Positions 1 through 10,377 of a stretch of 64,000 nt of DNA are shown here, piece by piece (the first letter of the stretch is position 1; each line of letters opens with the position of its first letter). Source of the stretch: Ariolimax columbianus (taxonomy: Eukaryota; Mollusca; Gastropoda; Stylommatophora; Arionidae); assembly GCA_036924085.1 (NCBI GenBank), contig JAVGWX010000025.1, positions 28,752,450 through 28,816,449 of the forward strand, read 5' to 3'. The translations under genes and the position numbers were made by a program. The notes under the pieces were generated by a model. It ran no database searches. It was given only the letters and a program-made list of their open reading frames with translations, and had not been told where the DNA came from.

Positions 1-145
1 TGCCAGGGGAGGTAGTGGAGGCAGGGACAGTTAATGCATTTAAGAATATATTGGATGCGCATAGCTTTTAGAGCAAGGTGATGTAATTGAAACTGGTTGT
101 ATACAGACTCTGCAGGGTCTTCTAAACGAGTATAAAGACGTTAAG
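1..145 (+). mobile_element. CR1-like LINE, 3' end fragment
   Basis: The first bases read as the C-terminal tail of a LINE polyprotein ([16 protein letters not shown], then a stop after DAHSF). The 3' UTR follows and ends with the motif TATAAAGACGTTAAG, which recurs at other copies in this window (37620, 52160, and reversed at 53228 and 53630). The copy is cut by the window edge. The family label rests on the C-terminal motif style seen better at 53625-54297. Confidence 0.75.
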
Positions 146-327
146 GACCAGACAAGTATATGCAGACCAAAATACATATTGAGAAGAAGTTGAGAGAAAT
201 GAAGGGAGATACGAAGAGAGCTGGAACTAATGATTCGGAACTTGATGCGTAATTATTGAAGACCTGAGCTTTGCTGGGATCTGTCATGAGTTTTGTTGAT
301 TTATACTTTTCATTGTTACTTCTACAG
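146..327 (+). other. Intron end with splice acceptor
   Basis: No coding signal is seen. A pyrimidine-rich stretch leads into TTCTACAG with the AG at 326-327, directly before the long open frame starting at 328. An ATG at 271 is in frame with that ORF, but it lies in what reads as intron sequence and is probably not a start codon. Confidence 0.6.
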
Positions 328-2322
328 GGTGTCCCATTGGGAGACTTGAGCCAACTGGATATTTGCAGAACTACTGGTTTGGCCATAGAATTAACAAGCA
401 TCACTGAAAGCTCCAAGCTACCGATAGCTTCAGCACCCACCAACTCAGCAAATCAGATGAAAAAAGCCACTTCGTCATCATCTGGCGGTGGTTCGGCCTG
501 GCGGTGGTTTAAAAACCCTTCATTTTCTAATGCTTTAGCTAGCGTTGCTGCTAAAATTGGGTCAACGACCACAGGATCTTCCTCCAGGGGAAATCAAGAC
601 GGGGAAAATATTACCGCTAATATGGAAAACATAGATGGTGGCATGAATATAGATGTGGAAAACAGCAGTAATGGAGCGAATAACGTTAGACTGAGCGGAA
701 GTGCCGATGGCAACAGTTTTTCTGTTAACATTGATATCCCTTTCGACTCGTCTCTCCCAGCCGTTGTCAGGGACCACAGCAGCCCGGTCGAAAGGTATGG
801 TAAGAACGAGACTTCTGATCTATTTATTCAAGAGGAAGATAAGGTCGGGACTGGTAATATTAACAAAATTGCCGACTGCGGTCAGAATAAACAAACGGAA
901 AATGATAAAGGTGAAAGGAAGTACAATGTCGGATTGTGCGGACAGAAGCTTCCGGACGACTGCCACTTCTTAGAAATGGCAATTGTGAATGAGAATTATA
1001 CAAACTCCAGAAAATCTGGTGATATTGGCTTGGAAGATGTTCCAAAGTACAGAGAACCTGCGGTTGAGATTGGCCAGTTATGTGGAGAAGCAGAGATATC
1101 AAAAGTGTGTGGGGTGGTCAGTGTGAGGGAGAGAGGCGATTCCTCGGGGAAGGATAACTCTGCACAGAAAAATCATCTCCCTTGCGATATAAGCCAGGTC
1201 AAACAGTTCGACGAATGTTTAAAAATAGATGCAAAGACTAAATCAGACAAGCTAGTGAACATCGAGGTGATCCAGGTTCTTCTGGAGAGCCAAGACAGAT
1301 CTCCACACATTGTAGACAACAAGGCAATTAATAAAAGCGTCGCAAACAAAAAAACTGCCGAAGCAAAACAGCAGTCGCAGAAGAAGTCCCCTAGAACAGG
1401 CTTCAGCTTATTGTCGTTCTTCGACAGAATACTTCTTCCTCATGACAAAAACAAGAACACGACACAGAAATCTTCGAGTAGCGACGTTGAAGCTATTAAA
1501 AACAATGTAAGTAGCGTTTCCGCAAATGTCGCGGAAAATGTCGCGGTAGAAGCAGAGGAGACTTCAAAAGTTGAGACTGTAAAAGAAGCGCAGGAAACAA
1601 CCGCAGACATTGAAACAGCTTTTCCACTTGCTCCAGAGTCTTCCGATCAGAGCAGAAAAAGTCCAGAGGACCATCCACCAAGTAGAGCTAAGTCTATCAG
1701 TTTGAAATCAAAAGATAAGAATGATAAGCAGAAGGTTAAAAAGGAGAAGAAAGACGGGAACTGTAAAATAATTACTACCGCTGGCGCTGTCCGGAATAAA
1801 AGTGCGGAGAATTTTCCCAGGTCCAGACCAATGTCTGCATTTACCGATCGAGAAATAGAAAGCTGCGATGGTGAGGAGGGTCAGCCCAGCGTTAGACCAA
1901 AGTCTGTATATGACACTCCTAGTGATCATTCCTCCGTTCAGAGAGATGGCAGTAACAGCACCTTATACTTGAGAAACGATTTTGATAAGAATGCAGTTGC
2001 TCTGGATGATAGTTCGTGCACTGCCATCCAAACAGGCAGCGCTGACCCTGATATTGTTTTGACCACACATACACCTGCAGACGGCTCAGTTCCGGAAGAG
2101 ATATGTTCAAAACCATCAGAAGGTCAGCACTCCCAAAGGCTTGCTACTCTTTCGCACCTTGCGGCCATTCGAGCCGCCAGTTCCCCCAAGCTTGAAGAGC
2201 TGGGCTTTGAGACCTCCAGGGCAGACTTTAGTTACAGCAGACGGACACCTGGTCAAATGAACGTTGCTGAAAACTGCCAAACAAAGGAACAGGCAGTTGG
2301 CACCTGCGCAATCCCAGATTAA
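328..2322 (+). CDS. Long exon of an unrecognised, largely disordered protein
   Basis: The exon encodes 664 residues, from GVPLGDLSQLDIC to the stop TAA at 2320-2322. It is non-repetitive and open over 2 kb, and it starts at a good splice acceptor, so upstream exons should lie outside the window. I do not recognise the family. Composition is rich in Ser, Asn, Lys, Glu and Asp, with no membrane segment or catalytic motif. Seen in order are a Ser/Gly patch followed by AWRWFKNPSFSNALASVAAK (about exon residue 40), a hydrophobic patch TGFSLLSFFDRILLPHDK (about residue 360), a Lys-rich stretch SRAKSISLKSKDKNDKQ (about 460), two RPxS motifs (SRPMSAF and VRPKSVYD) and a helical C-terminal segment LATLSHLAAIRAASSPKLEE. 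The RPxS and SP motifs look like phosphorylation or docking sites (inference). A donor-like GGTATGT starts 2 bases after the stop (2325). Confidence 0.8.
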   Translation, partial: GVPLGDLSQLDICRTTGLAIELTSITESSKLPIASAPTNSANQMKKATSSSSGGGSAWRWFKNPSFSNALASVAAKIGSTTTGSSSRGNQDGENITANMENIDGGMNIDVENSSNGANNVRLSGSADGNSFSVNIDIPFDSSLPAVVRDHSSPVERYGKNETSDLFIQEEDKVGTGNINKIADCGQNKQTENDKGERKYNVGLCGQKLPDDCHFLEMAIVNENYTNSRKSGDIGLEDVPKYREPAVEIGQLCGEAEISKVCGVVSVRERGDSSGKDNSAQKNHLPCDISQVKQFDECLKIDAKTKSDKLVNIEVIQVLLESQDRSPHIVDNKAINKSVANKKTAEAKQQSQKKSPRTGFSLLSFFDRILLPHDKNKNTTQKSSSSDVEAIKNNVSSVSANVAENVAVEAEETSKVETVKEAQETTADIETAFPLAPESSDQSRKSPEDHPPSRAKSISLKSKDKNDKQKVKKEKKDGNCKIITTAGAVRNKSAENFPRSRPMSAFTDREIESCDGEEGQPSVRPKSVYDTPSDHSSVQRDGSNSTLYLRNDFDKNAVALDDSSCTAIQTGSADPDIVLTTHTPADGSVPEEICSKPSEGQHSQRLATLSHLAAIRAASSPKLEELGFETSRADFSYSRRTPGQMNVAENCQTKEQAVGTCAIPD

Positions 2323-2384
2323 AGGTATGTCCTCACGGTTTTACACTTTTTGTTGGCCTTTAACTACACAGATCTTTAGACTTT

Positions 2385-3144
2385 TCTTACTGGGAGAGTC
2401 TGTCTAATGATGTGCCTACTTACTGGGAGAGTCTATCTAATGTACCTACTTAGTGGGAGAGTCTGTCTAATGTGTCTACTTACTGGGAGAGTCTGTCTAA
2501 TGTGCCTACTTACTGGGAGAGTCTGTCTAATGATGTGCCTACTTACTGGGAGAGTCTGTCTAATGTGCCTACTTACTGGGAGATTCTGTCTAATGTGCCT
2601 ACTTACTGGGAGAGTCTGTCTAATGATGTGCCTACTTACTGGGAGAGTCTGTCTAATGTGCCTACTTACTGGGAGATTCTGTCTAATGTGCCTACTTAAT
2701 GGGAGATTCTGTCTAATGATGTGCCTACTTACTGGGAGAGTCTGTCTAATGCACCTACTTACTGGGAGAGTCTGTCTAATGTGCCTACTTAATGGGAGAT
2801 TCTGTCTAATGTGTCTACTTACTGAGAGATTCTGTCTAATGTGCCTACTTAATGGGAGATTTTGTCTAATGTGCCTACTTAATGGGAGATTTTGTTTAAT
2901 GTGCCTACTTAATGGGAGATTTTGTTTAATGTGCCTACTTAATGGGAGATTTTGTCTAATGTGCCTACTTAATGGGAGATTTTGTTTAATGTGCCTACTT
3001 AATGGGAGATTTTGTTTAATGTGCCTACTTAATGGAAGATTTTGTCTAATGTGCCTACTTAATGGGAGATTTTGTTTAATGTGCCTACTTACTGGGAGAT
3101 TTTGTCTAATGTGCCTACTTACTGGGAGATTCTGTCTAATGTGC
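2385..3144. repeat. 30-bp minisatellite (with 33-bp variants)
   Basis: About 25 units of TTACTGGGAGAGTCTGTCTA plus ATGTGCCTAC. Some units carry an extra ATG (ATGATGTG). The 5' half has GAGAGTCTG units. The 3' half is dominated by a GAGATTTTG subtype that begins with TTAATGG, so subtypes are spatially clustered. The length is a multiple of three, which leaves the forward frame open for 274 codons. I do not regard this as a protein. It starts about 60 bp after the stop of the 664-residue exon. Confidence 0.95.
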
Positions 3145-3394
3145 CAAAAGTTTGTTCTAGACTACCTGTCCAATGAACTTTGCACATCTTCAATGCTAAG
3201 GTTGGCTGCAATGTATATTCTCTTGCACTGATGGTACAATCTTCCAGATTTTTCTGTCCATCTTTTTACATATCCTCCTCACACATAAAGCGTTGTTTAC
3301 CTCTGCCACATTTTCCCTCCATCTTTCCTCACTGCTCTCTGCAATGTTTATATCATTTCAAGAAACCCAAATATCTCTACTGCCCAACTCCTCC
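3145..3394. other. No feature recognised
   Basis: Low-complexity pyrimidine-rich sequence without an open frame of note and without similarity to the other repeats in the window. Confidence 0.5.
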
Positions 3395-3740
3395 TCTTCC
3401 TTTTTCTTCGCTTGTTCTCAAACTCTTGCTACGAAACCCTACAAAAAAAAAAGGGATTTGTAAGTAGTAGAATGTTGTGTCATAGTTTACAACTTGACGG
3501 CGATATTTGGACCTTTTGTTCCGACACATCCGACTGCGGCTGACATTTCTACATACCGGGTTAGCCTTCACTCTTTGATCCCTTATCCCTTAGTCAGCCT
3601 GCACTATTGCAATCTGTTGTCCAGGATCATCACGTGATGGTAGTGCAGCTTTGATTCACTGACCATGACGCTAGCAGTCGGCTACGGGTCGCTGACCACT
3701 GCAGCTCATGCACTGCTCAGCATCTTGATCCCGCTGCCTG
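3395..3740 (-). mobile_element. Family A copy (3' end of RNase H LINE), diverged
   Basis: The copy contains the family A landmarks in reverse orientation: a CTTC-rich tail, TTTGTAAGTAGTAGAATGTT, GTTTACAACTTGACGGCGAT, the TACCGGGTTAGCC motif, and GACCATGACGCTAGCAGTCG. It is the same sequence as the 3' end of the LINE at 49565-50225 but more diverged. Confidence 0.75.
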
Positions 3741-3954
3741 ACTCTGATTTCATCCATCATCATCATCATCAGTCCCATAACCTAGAATGTCGTTGAGGCA
3801 CCGTTATTGCAGTTTGTAGTACCAGCTCCCGTCATACAACAACGGTGTGTCTTGGGCCACTACACACCTGACGGAGCCCATCTCTCTCCAGGTGGCAGTC
3901 CATTATAATTGTGTGTCTAAATTTCATACAACAAATTTGACACTATCTTCAGCT
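3741..3954. other. No gene; unclassified sequence
   Basis: A short (CAT)n run is at 3753-3769. Otherwise no structure or coding potential was found. Confidence 0.4.
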
Positions 3955-4195
3955 AGCGCGAAGGGTGTCATTCTCGTGAAGTTCAGCCGGGTGAACTAGG
4001 TCGTGAAATATGACACGTGTTTAAGCGTAGTGCTATTCATATAGCCGATGTCCATTCCAGAATAATCGGACGGAAGAAAACACAAAACGAACGAATTAAC
4101 CAGTCCAAATGGAAAACAACAACACGTTTCCGTGAACACACGTGTAAGTCGCCGACTAGTGGGAATTCTCGACAAATCCATGGAAGGCGGCACCT
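3955..4195. repeat. Dispersed repeat C
   Basis: About 240 bp match 48930-49165 in the same orientation. Shared landmarks are the GTTTAAGC..TAG..CATTCA stretch, CGGA.GGAAGAAA.CACAAAA, CCGTGAACACA.GTGTAAGTC and CGACTAGTG. The nature of the element is unknown, with no ORF of note. Confidence 0.65.
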
Positions 4196-4424
4196 ATAAA
4201 TTCATCCATCAAATATCTTTTCCATCAAATATTTTTATATCTCTAATTTGTGCAAGATCTCCGTGTTTTATATTTCTCTTACGATGTACACTACTTGCTT
4301 ATATATACTGACATGTCAAGGGCACAGGGCCGACACCACACACTTGACCTGGGAGAGATGACTCAAGCTCCCTACGCTTCACGGCACAAGTTGTCCGAAA
4401 ACTAAGACTGAACTGTCTGCCATG

Positions 4425-4600
4425 CGACTTTATTCCCATTGGAGGGGTTTTTAGGCTGAGGCCACTGCTGTCGCCATGTTGTGTGCTGGCGATGTTTATT
4501 TCACCCCAAACAGAAAAACAACATATGCCTTACCAAGGATTTGATCCACTGTCCTTACTGTCAGCATGCAGGCATCAAAACTATTCAGCAATAAAATTGA
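4425..4600 (-). mobile_element. tRNA-derived SINE copy, reverse orientation
   Basis: The reverse complement matches the SINE at 15692-15885. A degenerate B box (GTGGATCAAATCC, about 4536-4549) is followed by the body ATATGTTGTTTTTCTG, the GGGGTGAAATA stretch and GACAGCAGTGGCC. The A box is degraded. Confidence 0.65.
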
Positions 4601-4639
4601 ATTGATTTGAACCACTTTACCAATGCCCTTATTTGTTTA

Positions 4640-5510
4640 TGGGGGTGTTCACCTCACTGGATCACTCAACCTTTCTCATTCCTCCTCGTTGAAAAACTAC
4701 CCAAGCATGGACTGGGCCCATGCATACACCGACGGTTCTGTAACAAACACAACACAGAACGGAGGGGCAGGAGCATTTCTAAACCTACCAAACGGCAGAA
4801 AAATAACACTGCCATTCGCTACTGGAAAATACATAAGCAATTTCAGAGCAGAGGCAGAGGCACTGAGAGCGGCAGTGGAAGAAATGGTCACAGGTAAAAG
4901 GAATGAAAGCCATATAGTCCTGCTTACAGATGCCCTGGCCGTAGTCACAGCACTAAAAAGCCAGAAAAATACTGAACATAATGATTTAAGAGCAGTACTC
5001 TGTCAACTATGCCAGCAGTCCGCACCAAAAAGGGTAGTGGTACAGTGGGTTCCATACCACTGCAACATGCAAGGCAATGAGGAGGCAGACAGACTGGCAA
5101 AAGAAGGTGCAAGACTACCACAACCAGATACTAGTGTGACCTACGAAGAGTCAAAACGGCTTATTAGAGCTAGATACATGACCAAAAAACGATGCCCATT
5201 ACCAGTTGAACAGAAGAGAGCAGGTCGTTGTCTTCAGACTTCGCACAGGCCACAATAGACTGAGGTACTACCTATTCAATAAATTGAAGATAGGTGGTAC
5301 TGACGAATGCCCGTGTGGTACCAGGAAAATGACCGCTGAGCATTTGCTGCAAAACTGCCCGACATACGAGGATCAGAGAGAGCAGATGTGGTCATCACCA
5401 GTGGCAACACTAGACAAGCTCTATGGCAGTGTCGACAGCCTCAGGATGACCGTTGCTTTTTTCGAAAAAATAAAGGTTGATGTCTGACTGCGTACGAAGA
5501 AGATGATGAT
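4640..5510 (+). mobile_element. RNase H LINE, 3' end with frameshifted RNase H domain
   Basis: The 3' part of a non-LTR retrotransposon that carries an RNase H domain after reverse transcriptase. A first frame (4623-5258) shows the RNase H signatures in order: YTDGS with the first catalytic Asp, FRAEAEALRAAV with the Glu, LTDALAVVTAL with the second Asp, then VQWVPYHCNMQGNEEADRLA with the terminal His and Asp region. A second frame (5206-5487) holds the C-terminal Cys/His motif CPCGTRKMTAEHLLQNCP. The frames are joined by a frameshift plus a small deletion near 5180-5220; the copy at 35640-36660 has extra residues there. It ends in a short (GAAGAAGATGATGAT) tail at about 5497-5510. Reverse transcriptase is absent, as in 5'-truncated copies. 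Not functional. Confidence 0.88.
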
Positions 5511-5760
5511 TCCTCCTCGTTGGTTGTCCTGGAAATGGGCTGTTGTCGAGGACAACAGTCTGGCTAACAAGGTGAGATTTGACATGATCACCGTAGTAGT
5601 GAGCGACACGCAAATGAAGATAAGCATTGCACAACTGCCTGAAGGACCCCTCTCCACCTTCATCAGCACGCTCGGGATGTGAGGAAAGCTACTGCAACCC
5701 ATCAATTAACGTCCTTTTTCCGGGCGCACAAAATAGTAACTTACTCATTGTGGGCTGTAG
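5511..5760 (+). repeat. Family B dispersed repeat
   Basis: The reverse complement of the sequence at 33500-33770: GTTGTCCTGGAAA.GGGCTGTT, GGACAACAGTCTGGCTAACA, CAGCACG.TCGGGATGTGAGG and the GGCGCA..AAGTAAC end. This copy lacks the tandem array found in the copies at 23705, 24810 and 33495. It begins directly at the tail of the preceding LINE. Confidence 0.7.
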
Positions 5761-6139
5761 CAAGACGCTTTCCTCGTCTAAAGAACCAGCATGCAATTTC
5801 AGAGTGCTTACCACTTCATTTCGCCCGAGTGCTACCCTTGCCCAAAAAAGGAATAAAGAGTAGTAAACTGCTAAGCATGTTGTAAGAGGTGACTAAGAAG
5901 GTTTGGGCATAAAATCAAAAGTAAAGAAAACCATCCAAGACAAGAAGACGGTCTGGCCTATTTAGTTCAAAACCTGATCCCGTTTGAAATGTTAGTTAGT
6001 TGCCCATTGCGACATCATTCGACAGTTTTGTCTTGATAGTGTAACTTGCACAGTATTCGGACTATAATGAGGAAGAAACTGCTTTGATCACCAACCTCAC
6101 TATCTGGTCCCAAGCTACCTTGTATCACTGTAGCCTACC
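5761..6139. repeat. Unclassified dispersed sequence
   Basis: Contains TGCTAAGCATGTTGTAAGAG followed by GTGACTAA, which is echoed at 61940-61980, and AATGAGGAAGAAACTGCTTT, which is echoed in reverse at 6930-6960 and directly at 48615. No coding signal. Confidence 0.45.
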
Positions 6140-6440
6140 AGTCATCGTGTAGCATTCTCTTTATAGAACGTTGCTCCCATCACAGCCTGTATGAAAGAAA
6201 CTCGTTCCCTTGCCAAAACTCCAGCCTCCGCCACAATCATACCCAGACATTCCTGGATATCTTTGTGCCATCTTCTTCTTGGTCTACCCCTTCCTCTTTT
6301 GCCTGGCACCATACCTTAAATCACTGTTCTCTCGAGGCCGTTGTGTCTCTTGATGTGACCAAAGTATTTACATTTTCTGGCCAAAATGGAATTGATAAAC
6401 CAGTCTCTATGTTCAATTCTAGCTTACCTTTCTTAGTTCT
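6140..6440 (-). mobile_element. LINE C-terminal fragment (RGRPRRRW type)
   Basis: The reverse strand translates to the C-terminal region of the same LINE as at 54466-55389: FINSILARKCKYFGHIKRHN, MVPGKRGRGRPRRRWHKDIQ and ECLGMIVAEAGVLARE. Only the last part is present, with a stop before the GMVPGK motif. It is a degraded 5'-truncated copy. Confidence 0.8.
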
Positions 6441-6469
6441 TAGTTCTTAGTCGACTTGTACTTCTACAG

Positions 6470-6725
6470 AGACAGATGCCCCTGTGCAGGTCCCAGCTCT
6501 GGTATGAGCTGGATGTAGCCGGGAGGAGGATTTCCTGCTTAGCGGGCTAGGCTTGAGCAGCTTATTACTCCGCTGCGCTGGGACAAGTGCCGCGGAGGGT
6601 GGTTAACCAAAGTGTGAATCCATCTTAATAGGCTCAAACACTAGAGCAAAGTAGACCCGCAGCCTATTAGGTGCCATCCATGCTGCTCTTAACAAACCAA
6701 CTGCCTACCAGGCATGTGGTAATTA
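6470..6725. repeat. Dispersed repeat D
   Basis: The segment GGAGGGTGGTTAACC through CAAAGTAGACCCGCAGCCT and TGCTGCTCTTAACAAA (6592-6705) recurs at 23560-23690 with few changes. The upstream part has no second copy in the window. Confidence 0.6.
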
Positions 6726-6900
6726 AGGGGTCACTGTGGTCAAGCAGTAAGGCACTCACCTCTTAATCTCAAAGCGTAGAGTGGGCGATCAAGTTCCACG
6801 GCTTTTAAGTGACACCTGGTCTAAAGGGTGGGACCAGAGTCTGCATCCTGAGTCACCTCTAAGTCGTCATGACTTACATCTTGCCACTGGTTCAAGGTAG
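6726..6900 (+). mobile_element. Possible tRNA-derived SINE
   Basis: GGTCAAGCAGTAAGGCACTC resembles a tRNA D-arm/A-box region. GGGCGATCAAGTTCC, about 35 bases on, resembles a degraded B box. The tail TGGTCTAAAGGGTGGGACCA follows. Both boxes deviate from consensus, so the call is tentative. Confidence 0.4.
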
Positions 6901-7327
6901 CTCGGGACCAGAGAACGAGGTTGATGACCAGCTATCAGTTTCTTCCTCACTATAATCCAAATACAGCGCAAGTTACATCATCTAGACAAAACTGTATGAG
7001 GTTGTCGCTATCATCGTTTCCTTGCGACAGGCTACCTTGGATCAGTGGCAAGACACAAGTCAAGATGACTAGTGGTAATGCAACAGTTCCAGCCCGAGCA
7101 TGAGCGTTAAGGGCAGGGGTAATGTGGTCGGCGACTCTGAGAACAAAGGTACCTGAATGTGTGCCAAGGTCACTGACCCTCTCGATATTAAGTCAACAGG
7201 GGAAAACGGGGTTGGGGGAAAGAATGTGTTTACAGGTAAGAGGCTAGGTGCTGACCACTGGCGTTGCGATTTGGGTAGTGTGGGATGAGTGACAGACAAG
7301 AGGACATCCCCCAGAGATTCCATTGGA
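6901..7327. repeat. Unclassified repetitive flank
   Basis: 6905-7060 shares the TTCTTCCTCACTATAATCC block (reverse of 6060-6110) and the GGCAAGACA element also seen at 48680. The remainder up to the 68-bp array has no recognisable feature. Confidence 0.4.
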
Positions 7328-7998
7328 CAGCTCTGATACTGCTTGAGACTATAATACTAGACAAAGTTTAGCTCAAGCAGACTGGCCATTAAACAACTCT
7401 GATACTGCTTGAGACTATATAATACTAGACAAAGTTTAGCTCAAGCAGACTGGCCATTAGACAGCTCTGATACTGCTTGAGACTACATAATACTAGACAA
7501 AGTTTAGCTCAAGCAGACTGGCCATTAGACAGCTCTGATACTGCTTGAGACTATATAATACTAGACAAAGTTTAGCTCAAGCAGACTGGCCATTAAACAG
7601 CTCTGATACTGCTTGAGACTATATAATACTAGACAAAGTTTAGCTCAAGCAGACTGGCCATTAAACAGCTCTGATACTGCTTGAGACTATATAATACTAG
7701 ACAAAGTTTAGCTCAAGCAGACTGGCCATTAGACAGCTCCGATACTGCTTGAGACTATATAATACTAGACAAAGTTTAGCTCAAGCAGACTGGCCATTAG
7801 ACAGCTCTGATACTGCTTGAGACTATATAATACTAGACAAAGTTTAGCTCAAGCAGACTGGCCATTAAACAGCTCTGATACTGCTTGAGACTATATAATA
7901 CTAGACAAAGTTTAGCTCAAGCAGACTGGCCATTAAACAGCTCTGATACTGCTTGAGATTATATAATACTAGACAAAGTTTAGCTCAAGCAAACTGGT
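7328..7998. repeat. 68-bp satellite-like tandem array with internal inverted repeat
   Basis: Ten units with very few differences; the first is 66 bp. Each unit contains a perfect 9-bp inverted repeat, CTGCTTGAG and CTCAAGCAG, around a 26-base spacer that includes TATATAATACTAG. The unit length is not a multiple of three and there is no ORF. Homogeneity suggests recent amplification or gene conversion. Confidence 0.95.
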
Positions 7999-8711
7999 CA
8001 TGGAGAGAGCGAGAGACAGAATTTAGCTAGGAGTCTGTTTAGCTCACCGACTTAATAGAAGAATGATTGATAGGTTGTTTTTATGAATGTGTGAGAACAG
8101 GGTCGCTGAACCAGCATACACCTTCGAGTCTTGGCCAGTCACTCTATAAGGTGTGTGTTGGGCGCTCTGTGTCTAAGAGAGATCTAGATGTATGTATGGT
8201 GTGTAGACACAGAGGGAACGATATATGTTCCAGAGCGTGTGTATACGCAGATCGATCGAGTGTATGATCATATGTGAGTATACGTTGAATATATTGAATG
8301 TATTATGCCCAGATCAACCGCCTGAGGGGATCTTGAGTGTCACAGAATACGAACGTGAGGACGACCTTTTGAGAGTGTGTTGGGGGTGCAGATCAGAGGA
8401 GGGAAGTGTGCGGCTAGAACTGGGTTGGGTTAGTTAGGAACAACATCAATAGCTAATGCTTATAAACTCCGAGTATCTATATATAAATATGCCACCTGCT
8501 GCGTGCTAAGTTATTTGCAGTGTGTGGTCGTGAATGATGTGGATGAGTGTGGAAACCTGGACTCTGCTACAGTAACTCCAAATTCAGGCACTCCGATCCC
8601 ACCTCTATTGAGACCAGGAGTCGCTTGAAACATGAGGGATTTGATCACTCACCTTTACTGTTTATCGCTTTGTGACGAGTGCCTTACCTCTCGACAATAT
8701 CACTCACATGC
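7999..8711. other. No gene recognised
   Basis: About 700 bp with only short open frames and no recognised repeat. Confidence 0.45.
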
Positions 8712-8905
8712 CGTCCCCAAAAGGCTTCTTCTTCTTCTTCTGCGTTCATTCTCAATCTCCCGCCACCAAGCCCTGAACAAAGCTTTGCAAGTAGCAGGAT
8801 GTAGTCCTGAGAACGGATTTGCGTTGTGTCGCTAGTTTACAGTTTGACTGTAATATTTGCACCTTTCGGTCCGAAACATCCGTCTTCGGCAGGACCCCAA
8901 ATGGC
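8712..8905 (-). mobile_element. Family A copy (RNase H LINE 3' end)
   Basis: In reverse orientation: a (CTT)n tail (8717-8733), TCTCAATCTCCCGCCACCAA, GCCCTGAACAAAGCTTTGCA, GTAGTCCTGAGAACGG, AGTTTACAGTTTGACTGTAA and TCGGTCCGAAACATCCG. The (CTT)n run is the complement of the (GAA)n tail of RNase H LINEs. Confidence 0.85.
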
Positions 8906-9195
8906 AGATTGACTGCATCACTTTTTTTTCTTCTGCTGTTTGATGTTTTTATTTTCCAAGTGAAGGATTTGTTTCTGTTTTTTATACAGATTGTTTGTCA
9001 CTGCCAGCCATTTACAACAGTTTCCCCATCTCTTCCAGGTTCAAGGCCAGCTAGGCGTTGATCTGTAGCCGTGCCACCTCCAGCAAGCGACGGGAATTGG
9101 TGGAGCAACTGACCCAAGCTTGTTACCTAATGTGCACGTATCCATGACAGTTATCTTCAAGAGAATAATCAAGCTGTGAAAAAACCAAATAGCTA
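8906..9195. other. No feature recognised
   Basis: T-rich unique sequence. No open frame of note. Confidence 0.4.
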
Positions 9196-9839
9196 TTAAC
9201 CCTTTACAGTCCGGCCAGCTTTAACCCATAACACTCCAGCCTAATTCACTAATTCTGGGAGTCACAATTCAAATCAAGAGCAGCAACTGTTTGTCAAATA
9301 GTTTTTTTCCAAAAACGATTTGAGCTAAAATACTGATTAGATAATCTAAAGATACATAATTCAATTATCTATGACATAAAGTATTTGTAACAGAAATATA
9401 TATTGGTATAAAATGTTAATTGTTGTAAATGTTGAGAGGAAATACAATGTAATTTCTATTGTGGCCACCATGTGTAATTGTATTTTTGCATTTTCCAACA
9501 ATAGTATTGCCACATTTAATTTCTTGTGTGTCCTAGTCAGTCATAAATTTTATGTATTGAATATCCACATGTAGTCCAGATGCATGATCAAATAAGTCAT
9601 TTCTCGGCTCTTGAAATCCTAAAGCCATTACCCAGAATGCTGCTAGTTTAAAAATGTTCTCGAAACGTAAATACCTATTGGAAATTACTCTTCCTTAACC
9701 ATTGCGGCTCGGGAGTCGGTGCAAAGCGAATGAGGTCATGAAAATCGAGGCAAGCAGGTCGCCGGTGGTTGACTTACATTGCCGTTGCAGAGCAGCGGTC
9801 TGATCAAACTTAAAAACGGACAACTAGGTCGTAATTGTC
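9196..9839. other. AT-rich sequence, part of a duplicated region
   Basis: AT-rich and noncoding. The right part (about 9700-9839) has weak inverted similarity to 12790-12900, which would extend the arm described at 9840-10330. Confidence 0.35.
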
Positions 9840-10330
9840 TAAACAATACAGATCTTTTGATTGTAGAGAGTTCTGACTTCCATAATGAACGGTTAGATAC
9901 CAACAATTAGTTTTAAGCGTTTGGAAATGATTTCTTGTTTTTCGCTTGGATTTGAAGATTCACTGATTGTTGAGAAGGGAGAGTCGAGTTTCTGCAACAA
10001 ATTTTTCTGAGGTAGATCTGTTTAGTTTGTTTATTTAGACACAATAATTACATTTATAGTTCGACAGACATAGCCATTACGGTAAACATCGCTAATCCGT
10101 TGTCTGCAATTTTTTTAATGATTTTTTTTAAAATGAGGTATGCTGTATCGAGAGAATGTAAGTGTGCTGTTTTTTTCAATACTATCATCGTAATTTTTTT
10201 CAATCTCAGAAACTAAGACACACACAACAAAAAACTATCAATAAGACCAACAAATTCTTTGTTCATTTATCTCTCTTCACAAAATAAATCATAGCAATAG
10301 ACCATCAAATAAAAATGTTACAGGCTCCTA
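9840..10330 (+). repeat. Duplicated block, copy 1
   Basis: Shares TTTTGATTGTAG, CGCTTGGATTTGAAGATTCA, the GAGGTAGATCTGTTTAGTTT stretch and CCATTACGGTAAACATCG with the inverted copy at 12525-12790. Shares the AGAAACTAA.ACACACAACA tail with 11270-11720 and 11925-12400. Probably one transposon family, now degraded. Confidence 0.7.
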
Positions 10331-10377
10331 AAGTAACAACCGTGGTTAAACGACGTGACGTCCTGAAAATTAATGCA

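Noticed and set aside
4623..5258. Cellular ribonuclease H gene
   Set aside because: The motif order and the C-terminal Cys/His region are those of LINE polyproteins, other copies exist here with the same 3' tail, and this one is frameshifted.
7328..7998. CRISPR-like regular repeat pattern
   Set aside because: Units are contiguous without unique spacers, and the genome is clearly eukaryotic. The same holds for all other arrays.
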